A stretch of DNA of 64,000 bases from Prinsepia uniflora (GCA_032719365.1 CM064872.1:43942252-44006251); one strand, 5' to 3'; numbered from the stretch's first letter, positions 23,101-35,442 are shown. The notes: generated by a model not told the origin, from the letters alone. Translations and numbers: made by a program.

Positions 23101-23699
23101 TGGAGTTTTAAAGAAGAAGATATGATTGAAATAAGGGAGGCCACCGAAAATCTCATGGAATTTCAATGGGAAGCCATCAAATTCCAGCCCAGGAGCCCCA
23201 ATCTAGCAGTCCAGCGAGCCCACCTCGCTGCAAATTCCTTCAGGCCCAAATCATCAGCCCAAAACCCGCGCCCAGACCCGTTTGCAGCATCTGACAGGCC
23301 CTAGGATCTGTCGACAAGCGTTGGCCGATGTTACCAGTCTATGTCGAAGCGCGCCTACCGAATTCCTCTTGCTTCAATCAGCTCGCGTGCATTGAGTTTA
23401 CCTGCCCTGTCAGTGGCAAGTTGCCAAACGTCACTGTTCCTGTCAACGCGCAGCCACCGACTCCTACCTGCCTCTGTCAGCCGCTGCTCGCCGATTTTAG
23501 CCACCCATTTGCAACAGCTGGCTACCAAATCTCACCAGCCCCAGCAGCTCCCACCTGCCGAGTCACACAGCTGCATAAATGCTAATTTTTCAGCAATGAT
23601 GGCCCCAAAAATCAGCACTTTGTCATCATTTTTTTATTTTAATTTTTCTTTTGGAAATTTTATTTTCTTGGTTTTATTTAAATTGTAAAGAGCCTTTCT

Positions 23700-23714
23700 T
23701 CCCTATAAATAGGG
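23700..23714 (+). promoter_or_regulatory. TATA box of a probable LTR promoter
   Basis: CCCTATAAATAGGGGG stands out in AT-rich surroundings and is followed by a short GC-mixed leader. The form CTATAAATAGG is characteristic of LTR promoters in plant gypsy elements. No adjacent gene uses it visibly. Confidence 0.45.
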
Positions 23715-24473
23715 GGTCATTTTCCTTGCTAGGGGACTCTTTTCCTAGAGAGCTCCTAAACACAAGTTGTATGTTTCCTTTAGAAATACCAAGGCTTAGT
23801 ATTTCGGTTGTAATTTTAGAGTTTAAGTTTGCATTCTCGTGTTTATTCCTTCATTTTCATAAGGTTTCTTCTGCTGTCAAAAAATCTTGTGAATAACATT
23901 TCATTGTTTCCATCCATTTTCAGAATCACAAGCTGTTCTTGGGTTCCAAAAGTGTAAACTGTTTCTTCCTTGCTTAAACTCTCATTATTGTTTCGGTTTT
24001 ATTTTTTTTAATTCAATATTTATGTTGGTATTTTCTTTCTAACTTTTGTAGACATGAATATAATTATCATGTGTTTTACTTTCCGAACTTCATTTACTTC
24101 ATACGTTTGAGTGCTTAACCTTCAATTCTATACTAAGTGTTTATGACTGCTGTTCGGTGCACTTAGTAGAAAATTGAAGAGATTTAAATGTTTGACACAC
24201 TTTCAAATAATAAACATTAGGTTAATCATTTTACAAGTGTTTATGACCGCTATTTGATGCATTTATAATATTGAAAAATGTATGCATGTGTAAGATGGTG
24301 AAAATAGAATTTTGTAATATGTTCAAATTATGCAAATGTTAGAGTGTTGGTAGAATTTGTGTTTGAAGAAAATCCACTTGTACAAATGTTAAAGTATGAG
24401 TAGAATTAATTTCATATTTGTTTTACTTGTTTTATTGTCTATATTATGATTACAATCCCTCAAAACCTCCCAT

Positions 24474-24640
24474 TTAATTCTTTATTCTTTTATTATTTAA
24501 TTCTTTATTCTTTTATTAATGTATTCTTTTAATAATTTATTCTTTAATGTATTCATTATTTATTCCTTTATTCCTTGATTCATTAATTATTTTATTCTTT
24601 GATTATTCCTTATTTTTTCTCACTAATATATTATTAATAC
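24474..24640. repeat. AT-rich tandem ATTCTTT repeats
   Basis: The phrase TTTAATTCTTTATTCTTTTA occurs twice in direct succession and degenerates into ATTATTTATTCCTTTATTCC. It is low-complexity sequence. Confidence 0.75.
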
Positions 24641-26096
24641 TCCCTAATTTCCCAGGATAAGAACGATCCCTATTTAACAATGTTAAAATGACACAAAAAG
24701 GATTTAAAATATGTATATACTAGAATTACGAATTTATTTTAATGCGTATTCTAAGCGTATCAATAGGACTTGTCCCGATCCCCCTGGGACCACCCAGGGA
24801 CGTGCCCTACTCCCGTCTGACACACAACCCCAGAATACCAAAATTACCCTTAATCAGTTCAACATTAATAAATCACGATAAATAAGTTCATACATAAGTC
24901 TTAAGGGTTCTACAATGTCAGACAAGGGATAGTCAAAATACAATAATGGGCACGACATCTAGGTTTACACACGATGCCAACCTACCCAAAAGGGTGTACA
25001 GGTGCGCAACGTCTGGTCTTTGCCTCAGACTCTAGGTCCTCATTTTCTTCAGTAGCACGGCCTAGAGGGGTCAAATAAACAATAAAGGGTGAGTGGGCTG
25101 AAAAATAAACAGTATTTCTAAAACTAGTTTAATAATATAATAATCATAAGACTTTATCCCTCCATTTTCAAATTTGCATGCATTGAGTCAAAACATAGGT
25201 AATCGTAATAGTACCATGAAATCATATAATCATATATAACAGAATAGTGAAAACAATCATAATAATAGTGCACTGTAAACCAAACCCTGACATCCCTGAT
25301 GTCTGGCATCCCTGATGCCAAATAATGTCACGGTCCTAAGGCTACACGTGCCACTCGGGGTCTCAATCCCAAGTCTTTCTAGGGTCCACCCAGCTCAATG
25401 ACCCGCAAGTCAATGGCCCTCCCTGGGGGTATCATCCATAACTGCACTCTTGATCGTGAGCTACCCCTCGGGTCAACCCCTCTCAAGTAGTGCCCGTGAC
25501 TACTCTAGGATACTACGAGACGTCTGGAGGAGACCGTAATCATAAGGTAGGTATACACAGTGCAATAGTATTAAGTTCCACAGAAATCCCTGATTACTCT
25601 TAAAACCAAATCATATATATCTAGACGGGTCTCATGCCCAAAACATCATAATACGTATAAGTATCATCATATAGTACAAAGAATCATACAATCTCAATTG
25701 TAAAGTAAAACAGTGAAAACAGTTATGCATGCAATCATTTCGAAATCAAAAGCCCACTCACACACGGTCCTCACTGCTAAACCGAATGTTTAAACCTATC
25801 CAGATGCTATTGTACAGTCCATGTCATGTCCAAAATATATGTAAAGGTCACTATGGGTCCCTACAACTCAAACATGAAACCCTAGAACAGAATCGGCCAG
25901 GGGAAGCCGTCTGAACAAGCTTCCCGAAGCATTAAACCCAATTTTGACCAACTTAACGATCTTCGATCGACACAAAGTCACCACCATTAGATTCGTATTG
26001 TCGAAACCTTGAAAATGGTGCCAGTCCCACCTCAAGATTCACTCCCACGAGCCCCCAAGTGCCAGGTCAACGTGCGGTCAAATCTACTATAGTGTT

Positions 26097-26234
26097 GACG
26101 TCAGCATGACGTCACTACTGACAGTTGTCAGACTGACATGTTAGAGATGATGTCATGAGCTGACGTCACTACTGACGTCATGTATGACACGTGTCAGACT
26201 GCCATGTCTGAGATGACATCATCAGCTGACGTCA
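26097..26234. promoter_or_regulatory. Five TGACGTCA palindromes in LTR
   Basis: Exact TGACGTCA occurs at 26097, 26108, 26161, 26173 and 26227, with further TGACATCA and TGACAC half-sites. The motif is the CRE/as-1-like core bound by bZIP factors. A similar cluster occurs in the related LTR at 4837-5062. Enhancer function is inferred. Confidence 0.5.
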
Positions 26235-26640
26235 TACTGACGACACCGTCCCTAACCTCCTGCTTTTGACCCGTGGGTCTGCAACCGGGTCACTGCGACC
26301 CGCGACTTGTCCCGTACGTTTCCCCCTCGTTTTTTCACCATTTTTTGACACTGTTTCTTCCTACACCTTCGTCTCATCCTAACTAGAGGATCTATGAAAT
26401 TAAAACTAGCAAAAACAGGCTAGATTTATACCTTTAATCCTATGAACAATCGTCGATTCTCCCCCGTCGATATCTTTGGATTCCAGCCGCCTCCTTCCTC
26501 GAAACCACGTCCAATGAACTCGTCTCCATCCCTAGAATACATTAGCATCCATCAAATCGATAAACAAATGTCCATAACTTAGTTTCCATTTTGGGCCTCA
26601 AAATGGGTCACGGGTTTAGTCACCTCTATCGTGGACCGTG

Positions 26641-29635
26641 TGTAACAACCCATCCCGAGAGCCGGGATAATTAGAGTGGTTAAGGTGTGATTAGTGACGT
26701 TAATCGGTGGTTAGGTGGTCCCGATAGGTCCGTAAGTGTAGAATGACGATTTTGCCCCTAGTTCAGGCAAAAACGTTGACTTTAGTTTGGGAGGTCCGAT
26801 GGACTTTGACCAGTGACCAGGACGTAGTTTAGGACGTCACGAATCCATAGGCAGGTGGCACGCCTAATTCCGACCTCCGAGGAGGAAGTTGTGATGTTCG
26901 GAAGGTTGAGAGCCTAACCGTAAATGTGGTAACATAGGGGGAATAGTTGACTTTTTGTAGATTCGGGTTTTGGTACGTTGACCTAGGATGGTTAGATAGT
27001 TCTTGTCGTCCTGAGTTCGATGACAGGCGGCACATATTCATCGGACTTACGAGGTGTGAGATATGGGTCTAGGAAGTTAGTGGCAAAATCGTAAATATAA
27101 GTTAAAAAGAAGGGTAATTTGGTCTTTCTGCACATTGGGATTTGTGCATAGAGAAAGGAAATGAACGGCTGAGATTGGGCCATGTGGGAGTGTGTGGAGT
27201 GGATTGTGACATGTGGCATGTGTGTAGAGGATTCTGGTGGAATCCTGTGCATACACGGCCCAAATAATTGGGGTGCAGCCGTGCCCGTGATCTTGTGTGT
27301 ACACAGAGAGAAACAGAAAACAGAGGGAGATTTTGAGGGCAAATTGAAGGCTGATTGTGGTGGTTGCTGAGTTCTGGTGAGTGAGTAAGGGACGGGAGAT
27401 CGAAGGGAAGCTGGTGAGGTGGTTGAGAGGTGCAGCGGGTGTGTGTGTGTGAGGTGTGAGCCACGGGAACCAGGGAGGAACTCTGGGAGAAAAACAGAGA
27501 AGTTGGGTGGTGGTGCAGCCATGATCGATCACTCGAGGTTAAGGGAAGTGCTCAGAGGACGGAGGAAGACAGGAGGAGCTACTACCTCACGGCTGAGCTC
27601 ACGGCGGCGACAGGAGGCAGGTAATTTCCTCGTCCCCATTTCGATACTCTGTTTTCCCGTTGAGGTTCAACGTGAAAGTCGTGAGGTTGGGCTTAGAGTC
27701 GAGAGGAATGGAGGTCAGGGTGAGGTTCAGGAGGGTCATAGGCGTCGACTAGGATGGTCGCCGTGACGGGGGTGTACACGGAGGAGCTCAGACGACGGCA
27801 GGCACTCTGGTGCTCTGTTTTGCAGTGATGTTCGAACCCAAAGTCGTCGAGTTTGGGGCTGAGTCGAAGGTCTAGGAGGGTTGGTTTAGGTTTAGTGAGG
27901 TCCAGGGAAGATTTTGGTGAAGCCACCATGAAGGGAGGTGAGCTGGGTGGCTGGATCGTGAAACAGGGGGAGTTGACCGTCTGGTTTCGAGCTTCAGTCG
28001 ACGGGCTAGGGACAGTGTCGAGGTGAACGGAGTTGGGGAATCAATAGGGTTGGCCTGGACGATGCTGTTGGTGAAGAAAGGAGCCGTTTTGGTGGACGGA
28101 AGAAGGAGAACCGTGCACGCCGGTCTGAGTTGCAGACCACTGTGCCGAACCGGGTTCGTCTGAGGAAGACGGTGCACTGTAGCAGGCGCGTGAGGGCCAC
28201 GCGCAGCCACTTTGGGCGGCGCGTGGGGGCGCGTGCGGCGGCGATGGAGAAAACGGTCAACATGGTTTTTGATCTAGAAGTTATGGTGAGTTCAATGGAG
28301 TTGGTTTCTGGTCAATCGGAAGTCGTTTGAGTTTAAGTTCCGCGAGGGTGAAAGTTTAAGGTCCCGGGTTTTACGTTTTCGATTCGGGGAATTTTGAGGA
28401 AATTTAGGTGAACTTTCGTGAACGTGTTAGTGACGTAATTTGGTGATTGTTGACAGGATCGGGATTTCCCGAGGAAGCCGAGGAACGTGCTGGACGTTCA
28501 GGACGTGAGTAAGGCTCAGTACTGTGAGTGGACCCCTTCTTTAAACTCGAGCATGCATAACTGTTTTCTATAATTGTTTTATAATTTTGATTATGATTCT
28601 ATGTTTATTGAATATGTTTGGTTGGTTTTACATTATTGCACGTTTTACGAGAATGTCGATTTCTGAGTAAAATGCCAGGGTTTTGGGATTTTAAAGGATA
28701 ACTAGTTTGATTGCTTACAAAGGGATTTCGAAACATGATTTGGTAATGAAATGCATTGGATTTTAAAGTTGGAAAGTGGATTCCGGATTTGGGTTCGGAA
28801 TGACGGTTCTGGATGCCGGAAGGGTATCAGACCAGTGATTTCGGATTCGGGTTTGGATGTGGATTGGTAAATGGTTTTAAAATGGTTTTGGGATTGGATT
28901 TGCTGGATCTGGATATTGGGTTTAAAGACCCGGATATATGTGACGGGGGACCGGCCGGATTGGGTTTAAAGACCCGGATTGAGTTTAAAGATTCGGGAGT
29001 TTAAAGACTCGGATATATTGATTTCCCCCGTAGGCCTTGAGTTTAAAGACTCGGGAGTTTAAAGACTCGGATAGGTCCAGCAGGTTTGATCAGAAAATGA
29101 TGATTTCATGTTCATGATTCATGATACGGTTTGAGAATTCACATGCTCTGGTTTTTCTAACTGTTTGTAGTGTTTCTGTTTCTTATGATGTTTTGTGAGA
29201 ATTGAGTTAGAACTGTGTTATTAACTGTTGATTATGCATGTGGTTTTCAAAACGGAGGGTTAAAGTCGGTTTTCTGATAAATGGTTTTAGAACTTTTCTT
29301 TTATTATGGTCCACTCACACCTTTTGTTTTTAAATTGCCCTCCAGGCTGTGGAGCGAGTGCGGGGTCTTGACGTCGAGGCAGTGTCCGAGGCATAGAAGT
29401 GACGCGAGGGATCCCCGGAATAGTTCAAAGTCTTCCGTGTGCGTGTAAATTATCGGTTTCTAGTCCCTTGTATTTTCGTACTATGCTCTGTAAATGATAA
29501 CTTCGGGATATTTTGTTTACTTACTCCTGCGTCTGACTGGGTTTGAGTGAGTTTTACTTGGGTGTTGTGTCGGGGAGTCAGATGGGAGCGGGATTTACCT
29601 CGAGTTTCGGGGTGAAACCGGGGTGGGTCCTGACA
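26641..29635 (+). mobile_element. Solo LTR, 3.0 kb, nested
   Basis: Starts TGTAACAACCC, ends GGTGGGTCCTGACA, and is flanked by the exact duplication CCGTG (26636-26640 and 29636-29640). Same family as 10596-13635 but in opposite orientation. It contains the GC hairpin at about 28185-28205, the arms at 28522 and 29308, and the GGGTTTAAAGACCC hairpin array at 28915-29075. Confidence 0.93.
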
Positions 29636-29878
29636 CCGTGGCTGCTCAGCCTTCCTTCCCGTCTCATCGTCGCATTCCACCGCCCCTCTGGGTATCACTC
29701 TCTCAGTCCCTCAGTTTGTCACGGTGACAGATGAAGATGAAGATATAGTTATGGTGTTTGTATGAAAATGGGGTGCACGGGTTGAAGCAAATAAATAATG
29801 AAGGAGATGATCTGATAATAATAATGGAGGGTGAGGATGAGAGGAAAAAATTATGAGAAGAGAATGATGGATGGTGGG

Positions 29879-30211
29879 TGTAAGACCCGTGTCCTGGAGG
29901 GAACGGTGAACGATCCCATATTCCTACGAGGGAGGAATGGTCTGGGAAGGGAATGGTGGTGTGCCTTAAAGGTGTAGGCACACACCTATCTAGAACGAGG
30001 CCTTTTGGGAGCTCAAGTGGCTTTGGGGGGGATTGGAACCCCAAAGTTAAGGTAGTTGAGGGTGGTGCAATTCCATGATGGGTGACCCCTTAGGAAGTTG
30101 CACCGTGAGCTCCCGAAAACAAAATCGTGAGGGCAAGGGCAAGGAGGCCCAAAGCAGACAATATAGTGCTAGATGAGTCGGGTCTTGACCGAGGAGGGTT
30201 GGGTCCTAACA
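29879..30211 (+). mobile_element. Solo Cassandra LTR with 5S rRNA-like core
   Basis: The 333-bp segment runs from TGTAAGACCCG to GGGTCCTAACA. It is bordered by GTGGG on the left and GTGGA on the right, a near-perfect 5-bp duplication. Inside (about 30035-30105) the sequence follows plant 5S rRNA: CCAAAGTTAAGG, then GATGGGTGACCCCTTAGGAAGT, corresponding to the internal promoter boxes A and C. A 5S-derived pol III promoter in a short LTR is the hallmark of the Cassandra TRIM family. Several promoter bases have decayed. It lies inside the old LTR 24761-33615. Confidence 0.88.
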
Positions 30212-30496
30212 GTGGAGGTTTTTAAAATATAAAGAGTGACCAATGTGGCAAGATCCACCTTTTAAGGAATTTGGGCCATGAGATGAGTGACACTTGTCAC
30301 TCATCCAAGGGTTCACAATAATTCAATCACTCATCAGATTTAATATTATTTTATTCATATTTCGGGACACAAGTTTAACCGATTTCGATCCCGTGACCAT
30401 AACTTTTCTATCGAACGTTCGTTTTCGGCGTACCGCTTGTCTACGGACTTGTGTCATCCCGATCTATGTCACGGTCATAGGTTAAGGTCCAAAAAG

Positions 30497-33400
30497 TGAC
30501 ACGACCTACCCCCTATCCCCCAGGATTAAAGGATAAGTCATGCTCCCGTCTAACTTACATGCGACATGAAAGCTAAAACGACGTCCAATCTCCATGTAAC
30601 ACGTAAGCTGAACAAGGGATTCCCAAGCGAACCGTCCAAAATTTTCCGGACTTCCCAGAGTGCATAGAACCTACTGTGGATCGCGTGTGTGATGTCTCTA
30701 TCTCCCTAACAACAGCCCGCACCGCAATAACCTGGAGGGTATCGAAAAACACAAAAGGCTGTGAGTGGACAAAACAAATAATAAGTTTATAAAACAGATC
30801 ATAAGAAATTACATTTATACCCTCCATTTGAAAACCAATGCATGCATATAAAACCCATTTCATAAAACCATTTCATATTCAAGTTAATATAAACATTTAT
30901 GAAACCAAAAACCAGAAATCATTTCTTTTCCTCAAATCCCGGGCCTCAGCCCAAAACCATCAAAATCCATATCATCCGGCTCATAGCTCAAAACATCTGA
31001 AAACCATTCGAAAACCATTATTATTGAAAACCATCATGATATCATCGAAATCCAAAACACATTTGAAAACCTCTTTGAAATTCATTGCAATCAATTGAAC
31101 CTGCTGGATCTATCCGAGTCTTTAAACTCAATATCAATCCGAGTCTTTCAACTCAATCCAAACCTCAATATAATTCGAGTCTTTAAACTCCCGGGTCTTT
31201 AAACCCAATCCGGGCCCACCCCCGTCACATATCATATCCGAGTCTTTAAACCCAATAACCAGATCCAGCAAATCCAATTCAAAACCATTTTAAAACCATT
31301 TCCAAATCCATGTCCAAATCTGAATTCGAAATTACCATTTCGAATCCCAAGCCGAATCCGAAATCATCATTCCGAATCCAAATCCACATCCATAACCCAT
31401 TTCCAAATCCGAATCCGAAATCATCATTCCATAAGCTAGCATCCGGAATCATCATTTCGAACCCAAATCCAGAAATCCTATTTCAAGCTCCAAAACCGAA
31501 TCAGAAATCATATTTCTGAAATCCGATTCCAAAACCCAAAATCACATTTATCGAGATCACTTTTATGAACAGGGCTTCAAGCCCGAATTCACTTTTCCAA
31601 AATCCATTATAAATCATTAAAATCAAATCATATTTCAAATCCCAAAATCGTAACATCGAAACCATTATCAAATCATAGCATAAAAACATATCTCGTAAAA
31701 CATGAAATTTCGTAAATATCTCAAAATACGTGAAAAATTATAAATCATAAATATCATATCACAAACATAGAAACCACATGTAGAAAACATATAGAACATT
31801 TATGCATGCATTATACTTTAGAAAGCAAAGTCCACTCACAGACCATTCGCGTCGCCGCCTCGATATGCGTCCAATTTCGCTTTCCCAGCTAATCCACTAT
31901 CACTGGCTTTCCCGAACCTGTCCAAATCCAATAAGAAGGTCACTAACTACTTCATTAAGCTTCTACTAAAGCCCCGTAATTTTTTTGAATTTTTAACTAT
32001 TTTTAAACGAGCCCTAAAACCTTCAGACATCTCGAAACATATAGAGACGATGTCCGATCGACTCGAAACCAGTGCCAAAATGTTCGTTACATCGATTACA
32101 TCATTTCACATGTTGAACATTTCCCCATCAAAGGCACCACGCGCCCTCACACGCCGCCCAAATGGACTGCGCGTGGGCCTCACGCGTCGACACTGTTCAT
32201 CTTCAACCTTGGGTGAATTGGGTTCGAACCAGTTCGGTTCAGGCTGGTCTATCCGAACCGGCGGTCACGGTTCCCTCCATTTTCAACCCGTTTTCAATCC
32301 ATTTTAAGCCTATTAGCTTCGTCCCACTCTAAATAGTCGATCTGGCTACCCAAATTGGACAATTAGGACCTAAAGCTCACCTTTCCAATTCAAAGTAGAA
32401 CCCTATTTCTGCAACCGTGTTCTGCAGCCTTACCCGACCTCCTCGAGCCTTGCTTTTGATCCCAACGAACGTCTGGAACCTTGAGAAACAATTTCCAATT
32501 ATCAGAATCGATCAACAAGCCCTATAACGAAAAACACCAATTTCGAATTCAAATGAAAATTCACGGGAACCTCACCGCACTACCACCGTCATGCACGGCC
32601 AAGGTTACCACCTCCTTTGTCTCACCTTCTTTTCCATCTTTTATTCATAACACAAGGGCAAACAATGAGGCTTGCAGCTGATTTGAAAACGTTGAAGTCA
32701 AAGCATTTCCCTAATCTCTGTTTTTCACAGTTCTCGACAACCACTCACGGCAGCTGTCGTGATCAAGCCACCACACCTTTCCATCTCTCACTTTCTTTCA
32801 CCTGTCACAAACACTCATCACTGGTTGAGGAGAATTGGTTCACACAAAGCTCACGGTTTCCTATTGTCTATGTTTTTCCATTTTTAGCCCAAAACCGTTT
32901 AAACTAATTAAGCCCATTTAAAACAAGGCTGAGGGACCTTCCACAGCCTTCCAGCAACGGACAAGTGTCCCAAATCTGGTGGGCACATATTCCAATACAA
33001 GCCAAGTGTCACCAAGCCTCTGGCCACAATTCCCAATGCAGCAAATGACCATTTTACCATTTTCTCTACAAATTACCATTTTTCCCCTAAGGCCTTTATA
33101 CCAAAAGCCGAGCCGTCCGAAGTCCGACGATAGTGTGTCGCCTGTCATTGTATTCAGGGGATCGAGACCTACCTATGGTCCTCGAAATGCGTGAAAATAA
33201 CTTGTATAAAAAGTCAACCATTTGCCCCTTTTTAACCAAATTACCAAATTGCCCTCGAACTACTGAACATCGTAACTTCATTTTCGAATGTCGGAATCAG
33301 ACGTGTGACCTATCTATGAACTCGTGACGTTTCGAACTACGTCACAGTCATCGGCCAAAGTCCATTTGACCGCCCGAACTAAAAGTCAACCTTTTTGCCC

Positions 33401-33523
33401 AGTCCAAGGGTAAAACCGTCATTTTGCACTGTCTGTCCGAATCACCCAACTAATCACCGATTAACTTTACTAATCCGTCATTAAGCACTAATCTAATCTC
33501 GGTTTCCGAGACGGGTCGTTACA
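30497..33523 (-). mobile_element. Solo LTR, 3.03 kb, nested
   Basis: Starts TGACACGACC, ends GACGGGTCGTTACA, and is flanked by the exact duplication AAAAG (30492-30496 and 33524-33528). No internal domain is present. It has the perfect 12-bp inverted arms CTGTGAGTGGAC (30769-30780) and GTCCACTCACAG (31830-31841), and the CTTTAA-centred hairpin array (31110-31255). A degraded GC hairpin lies at about 32165-32195. Phrases built on AAATCCGAAATCATCATT repeat at 31310-31520. Confidence 0.92.
31310..31520. repeat. Degenerate AATCC-rich tandem phrases in LTR
   Basis: Variants of CCGAATCCGAAATCATCATT and CCAAATCCA recur through this stretch of the solo LTR. They give a spurious Asn/Pro/Lys-rich reading frame. 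No coding function is likely. Confidence 0.6.
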
Positions 33524-33759
33524 AAAAGCCTCCTGGGTCAAAAGTCAATTTTCCCCTAGGGGCAAAATGGTCATTTTGCATTAAATTATCATTTATAAAA
33601 GTTCGGGTCGTTACAAGGACTATGTTGCCTCTTACGAGCGCTAGATTTAATGTCTACACAAGATATGGCTTACCTATCAAGAAATTTTGGCATGACAAGG
33701 AGTGCCTTATCCACTTCTTAGAATATATAACGAGCCCCTAGGTGCATAATTGTAGCTGC

Positions 33760-33997
33760 TGTTAGTCAATCTGTATCCAATCAAATCACATTAGATAAAT
33801 CATAATCTTCATTTATCTTCTAGGATCCTTGTATCTTCTAGTTTGGTTAGTTTATGATTTGATTGCACAATTATCAATCCCTATACTTTAGGAGCAAGTG
33901 AACGATAGTATTTGGTAGTACATGTTGTGTATAAAATCACCCTTTTGATATCAATAAGAATTAAGCTTGAAAGCAATACTTATTATGTAGTCTTACA
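33760..33997 (+). mobile_element. Ty1/copia-type LTR with primer site
   Basis: A 238-bp segment from TGTTAGTCAATC to TAGTCTTACA is followed at once by TGGTATTAGGCGCC, a worn initiator-Met primer site (normally TGGTATCAGAGCC). Short LTR length and the TGTTAG start suit copia elements. No gag or pol follows and no second LTR is seen, so only the 5' end of an element remains. Confidence 0.6.
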
Positions 33998-34183
33998 TGG
34001 TATTAGGCGCCCATCACACGGGCCTGCACACGCCTGCATGCGCTCACACGCATTTGAACACCCCCACACGTGCTTGAATATTCCAGCTGGATATATCGTT
34101 AGGGTTTTGTTAACTCTAACGGCATCTTTGACGCAATCAAAACATTCCATCCATTTCTAACTGTAGTGGTAAACCGTTGAATC

Positions 34184-34240
34184 TGTTAGTATTTAACGGA
34201 ATATTCTAGCGTTGTTAGCATATTCCGTTAATACTTAACA
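34184..34240. repeat. Inverted repeat built on AACGGAATAT
   Basis: GTTAGTATTTAACGGAATAT at 34184-34203 is mirrored by ATATTCCGTTAATACTTAAC at about 34219-34238, with a short spacer. The match is nearly complete. It could be a hairpin or the terminus of a foldback element. Confidence 0.6.
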
Positions 34241-34739
34241 GTGTTAGTTGGTATGTGACAGTTGGTTTAGATGTCGTCATCTCGCCGGAGATGACGACTG
34301 AACCACAGCCGTCGCCACCGCGTACGACAGTCGTTTTTTGGAAAAATTCCATATTTCACCGTAAACAACCCTAGATCAAAGATTTCACATTCCTTTAGTG
34401 ATATTTAGGGTTAGGGACTACCTAACGATGGTGAGGATAGACTGAGCAATCTCGGTCCTTCCTTGTTTCTTTCGTTTCCGTGGAGCTCACCCCTTGGTCG
34501 AGCATTTCCAAAATTGAACATGCAAGATCACAGTCAGCTTCTTCACAAGAAATAGGTTGAAATTTAAGAAAACTAGAAGGTTGGAATCCTACCTAGAGAA
34601 ATCGAAGAGAAGTCGAGTCCTAAGTAGTTTTCTCTGAACCCAGAATCAGGCCATCGTTCGTCGAACGGGAAATTCCCCTACAAACCACATGTAATGACAC
34701 AACATGGGTTAGGATTGTTGTTGGGAATAGCCTTGTTAA

Positions 34740-34965
34740 TTGGTTCGAAAAAAACCGACCAAAAAACTGCACCGAATTGTAACCGAACCTAAAAACCCCT
34801 AACCGAAGAAAAATTGGAACCGTTTGGAGAAAACCAAACCAAACCGGTCTGAGTCGGTTCGATTTCATTTATCGGTCTAATTGTACTGAACCGAACCAAA
34901 CCAAACTGAAAGGTTAATAAATCGATGGAACCGGACCGGACTGAACCGAATCACATTAGTTATAT
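34740..34965. repeat. AC-rich AACCGAACC repeat, left copy
   Basis: Many phrases of the form ACCGAACC and CCAAACCAAACC occur, which translate on the minus strand into spurious Phe/Gly/Trp-rich peptides. A second, similarly oriented block lies at 37130-37370. The two bracket the IQD pseudogene. Such sequence is widespread in plant genomes, but I cannot assign its element type. Confidence 0.6.
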
Positions 34966-35442
34966 TTTGTAAAAAACGACGTCGTTTTGTATCAAACCCT
35001 AGAATAGATGAAACCCTCGTTAGCCATCTCTTCATCTTGCAGTTTTCCGTTTCACTCTCGTCTCTCCAAAGTCCCCACTTCGAATTCGAAGCCTCCTGAC
35101 TCTTGAGACTCAAACACCTCCCTCTCTCCCTCCCTCCTTCCTTCCTCGTTCCTCACAGTTCACTACTTCACTCACACTTCTCACAGTACCTCTCACAAAC
35201 CCTCATTCGATTCCAACCTCTCAGCTCTCTTCTATAGGTGAATCGAAGCTGTCGCTTGCCGCCACTCGCTGCTCGCCCTTCGAACTTCGAAGTCGTCGCT
35301 CGCCTCCGCTTGCCTTTTGAACTTTGAAGCCATCGCTCACCTCCTTTCTTATCACATTTTGGTTTTTATGTTAATTTTTTTTTTAGGTGACACACTATTC
35401 GTAAAACAACAAGTGCTTGATTCCCACTTTGTCAGGTATCCT

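Larger units (their letters stand above)
20145..24760. mobile_element. Probable Athila/Tat-type LTR-element remains
   Basis: No long reading frame is present. On the minus strand near 22780-22840 there is TCATTGAGGATAATG followed by GGCTTGGGGTGGGG. This resembles the CATTGAGGACAATG ... AAGTTTGGGG signature lying before the 3' LTR in plant Athila/Tat elements. On the plus strand at 22930-24760 there is LTR-like sequence with a TATA box (CTATAAATAGG, about 23702) and, near 24655, CCCAGGATAAGAACGATCCC, similar to LTR-end sequence of these elements. Clear termini and target duplications were not found. Orientation and unity of the two halves are uncertain. Confidence 0.35.
24761..33615 (-). mobile_element. 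Old gypsy LTR, interrupted three times
   Basis: The left edge resembles a worn TGACAGGACC..TGTCCC start (about 24761) and the right edge is an intact GGGTCGTTACA (to 33615). Between them this LTR is interrupted by 26641-29635, 29879-30211 and 30497-33523. Its own sequence adds up to about 2.5 kb. It carries five TGACGTCA palindromes (26097-26234), paired GACAT/ATGTC and GGCAT/ATGCC hairpins (about 25288-25321), and conserved arms at 25089 and 25752. No matching target duplication was found at the two edges, so it is either a solo LTR with eroded left end or a truncated element. Confidence 0.75.

Noticed and set aside
30024..30110. Independent 5S rRNA gene
   Set aside because: Only the promoter-region similarity is present, at the fixed place of a Cassandra LTR, and large parts of 5S rRNA are missing.
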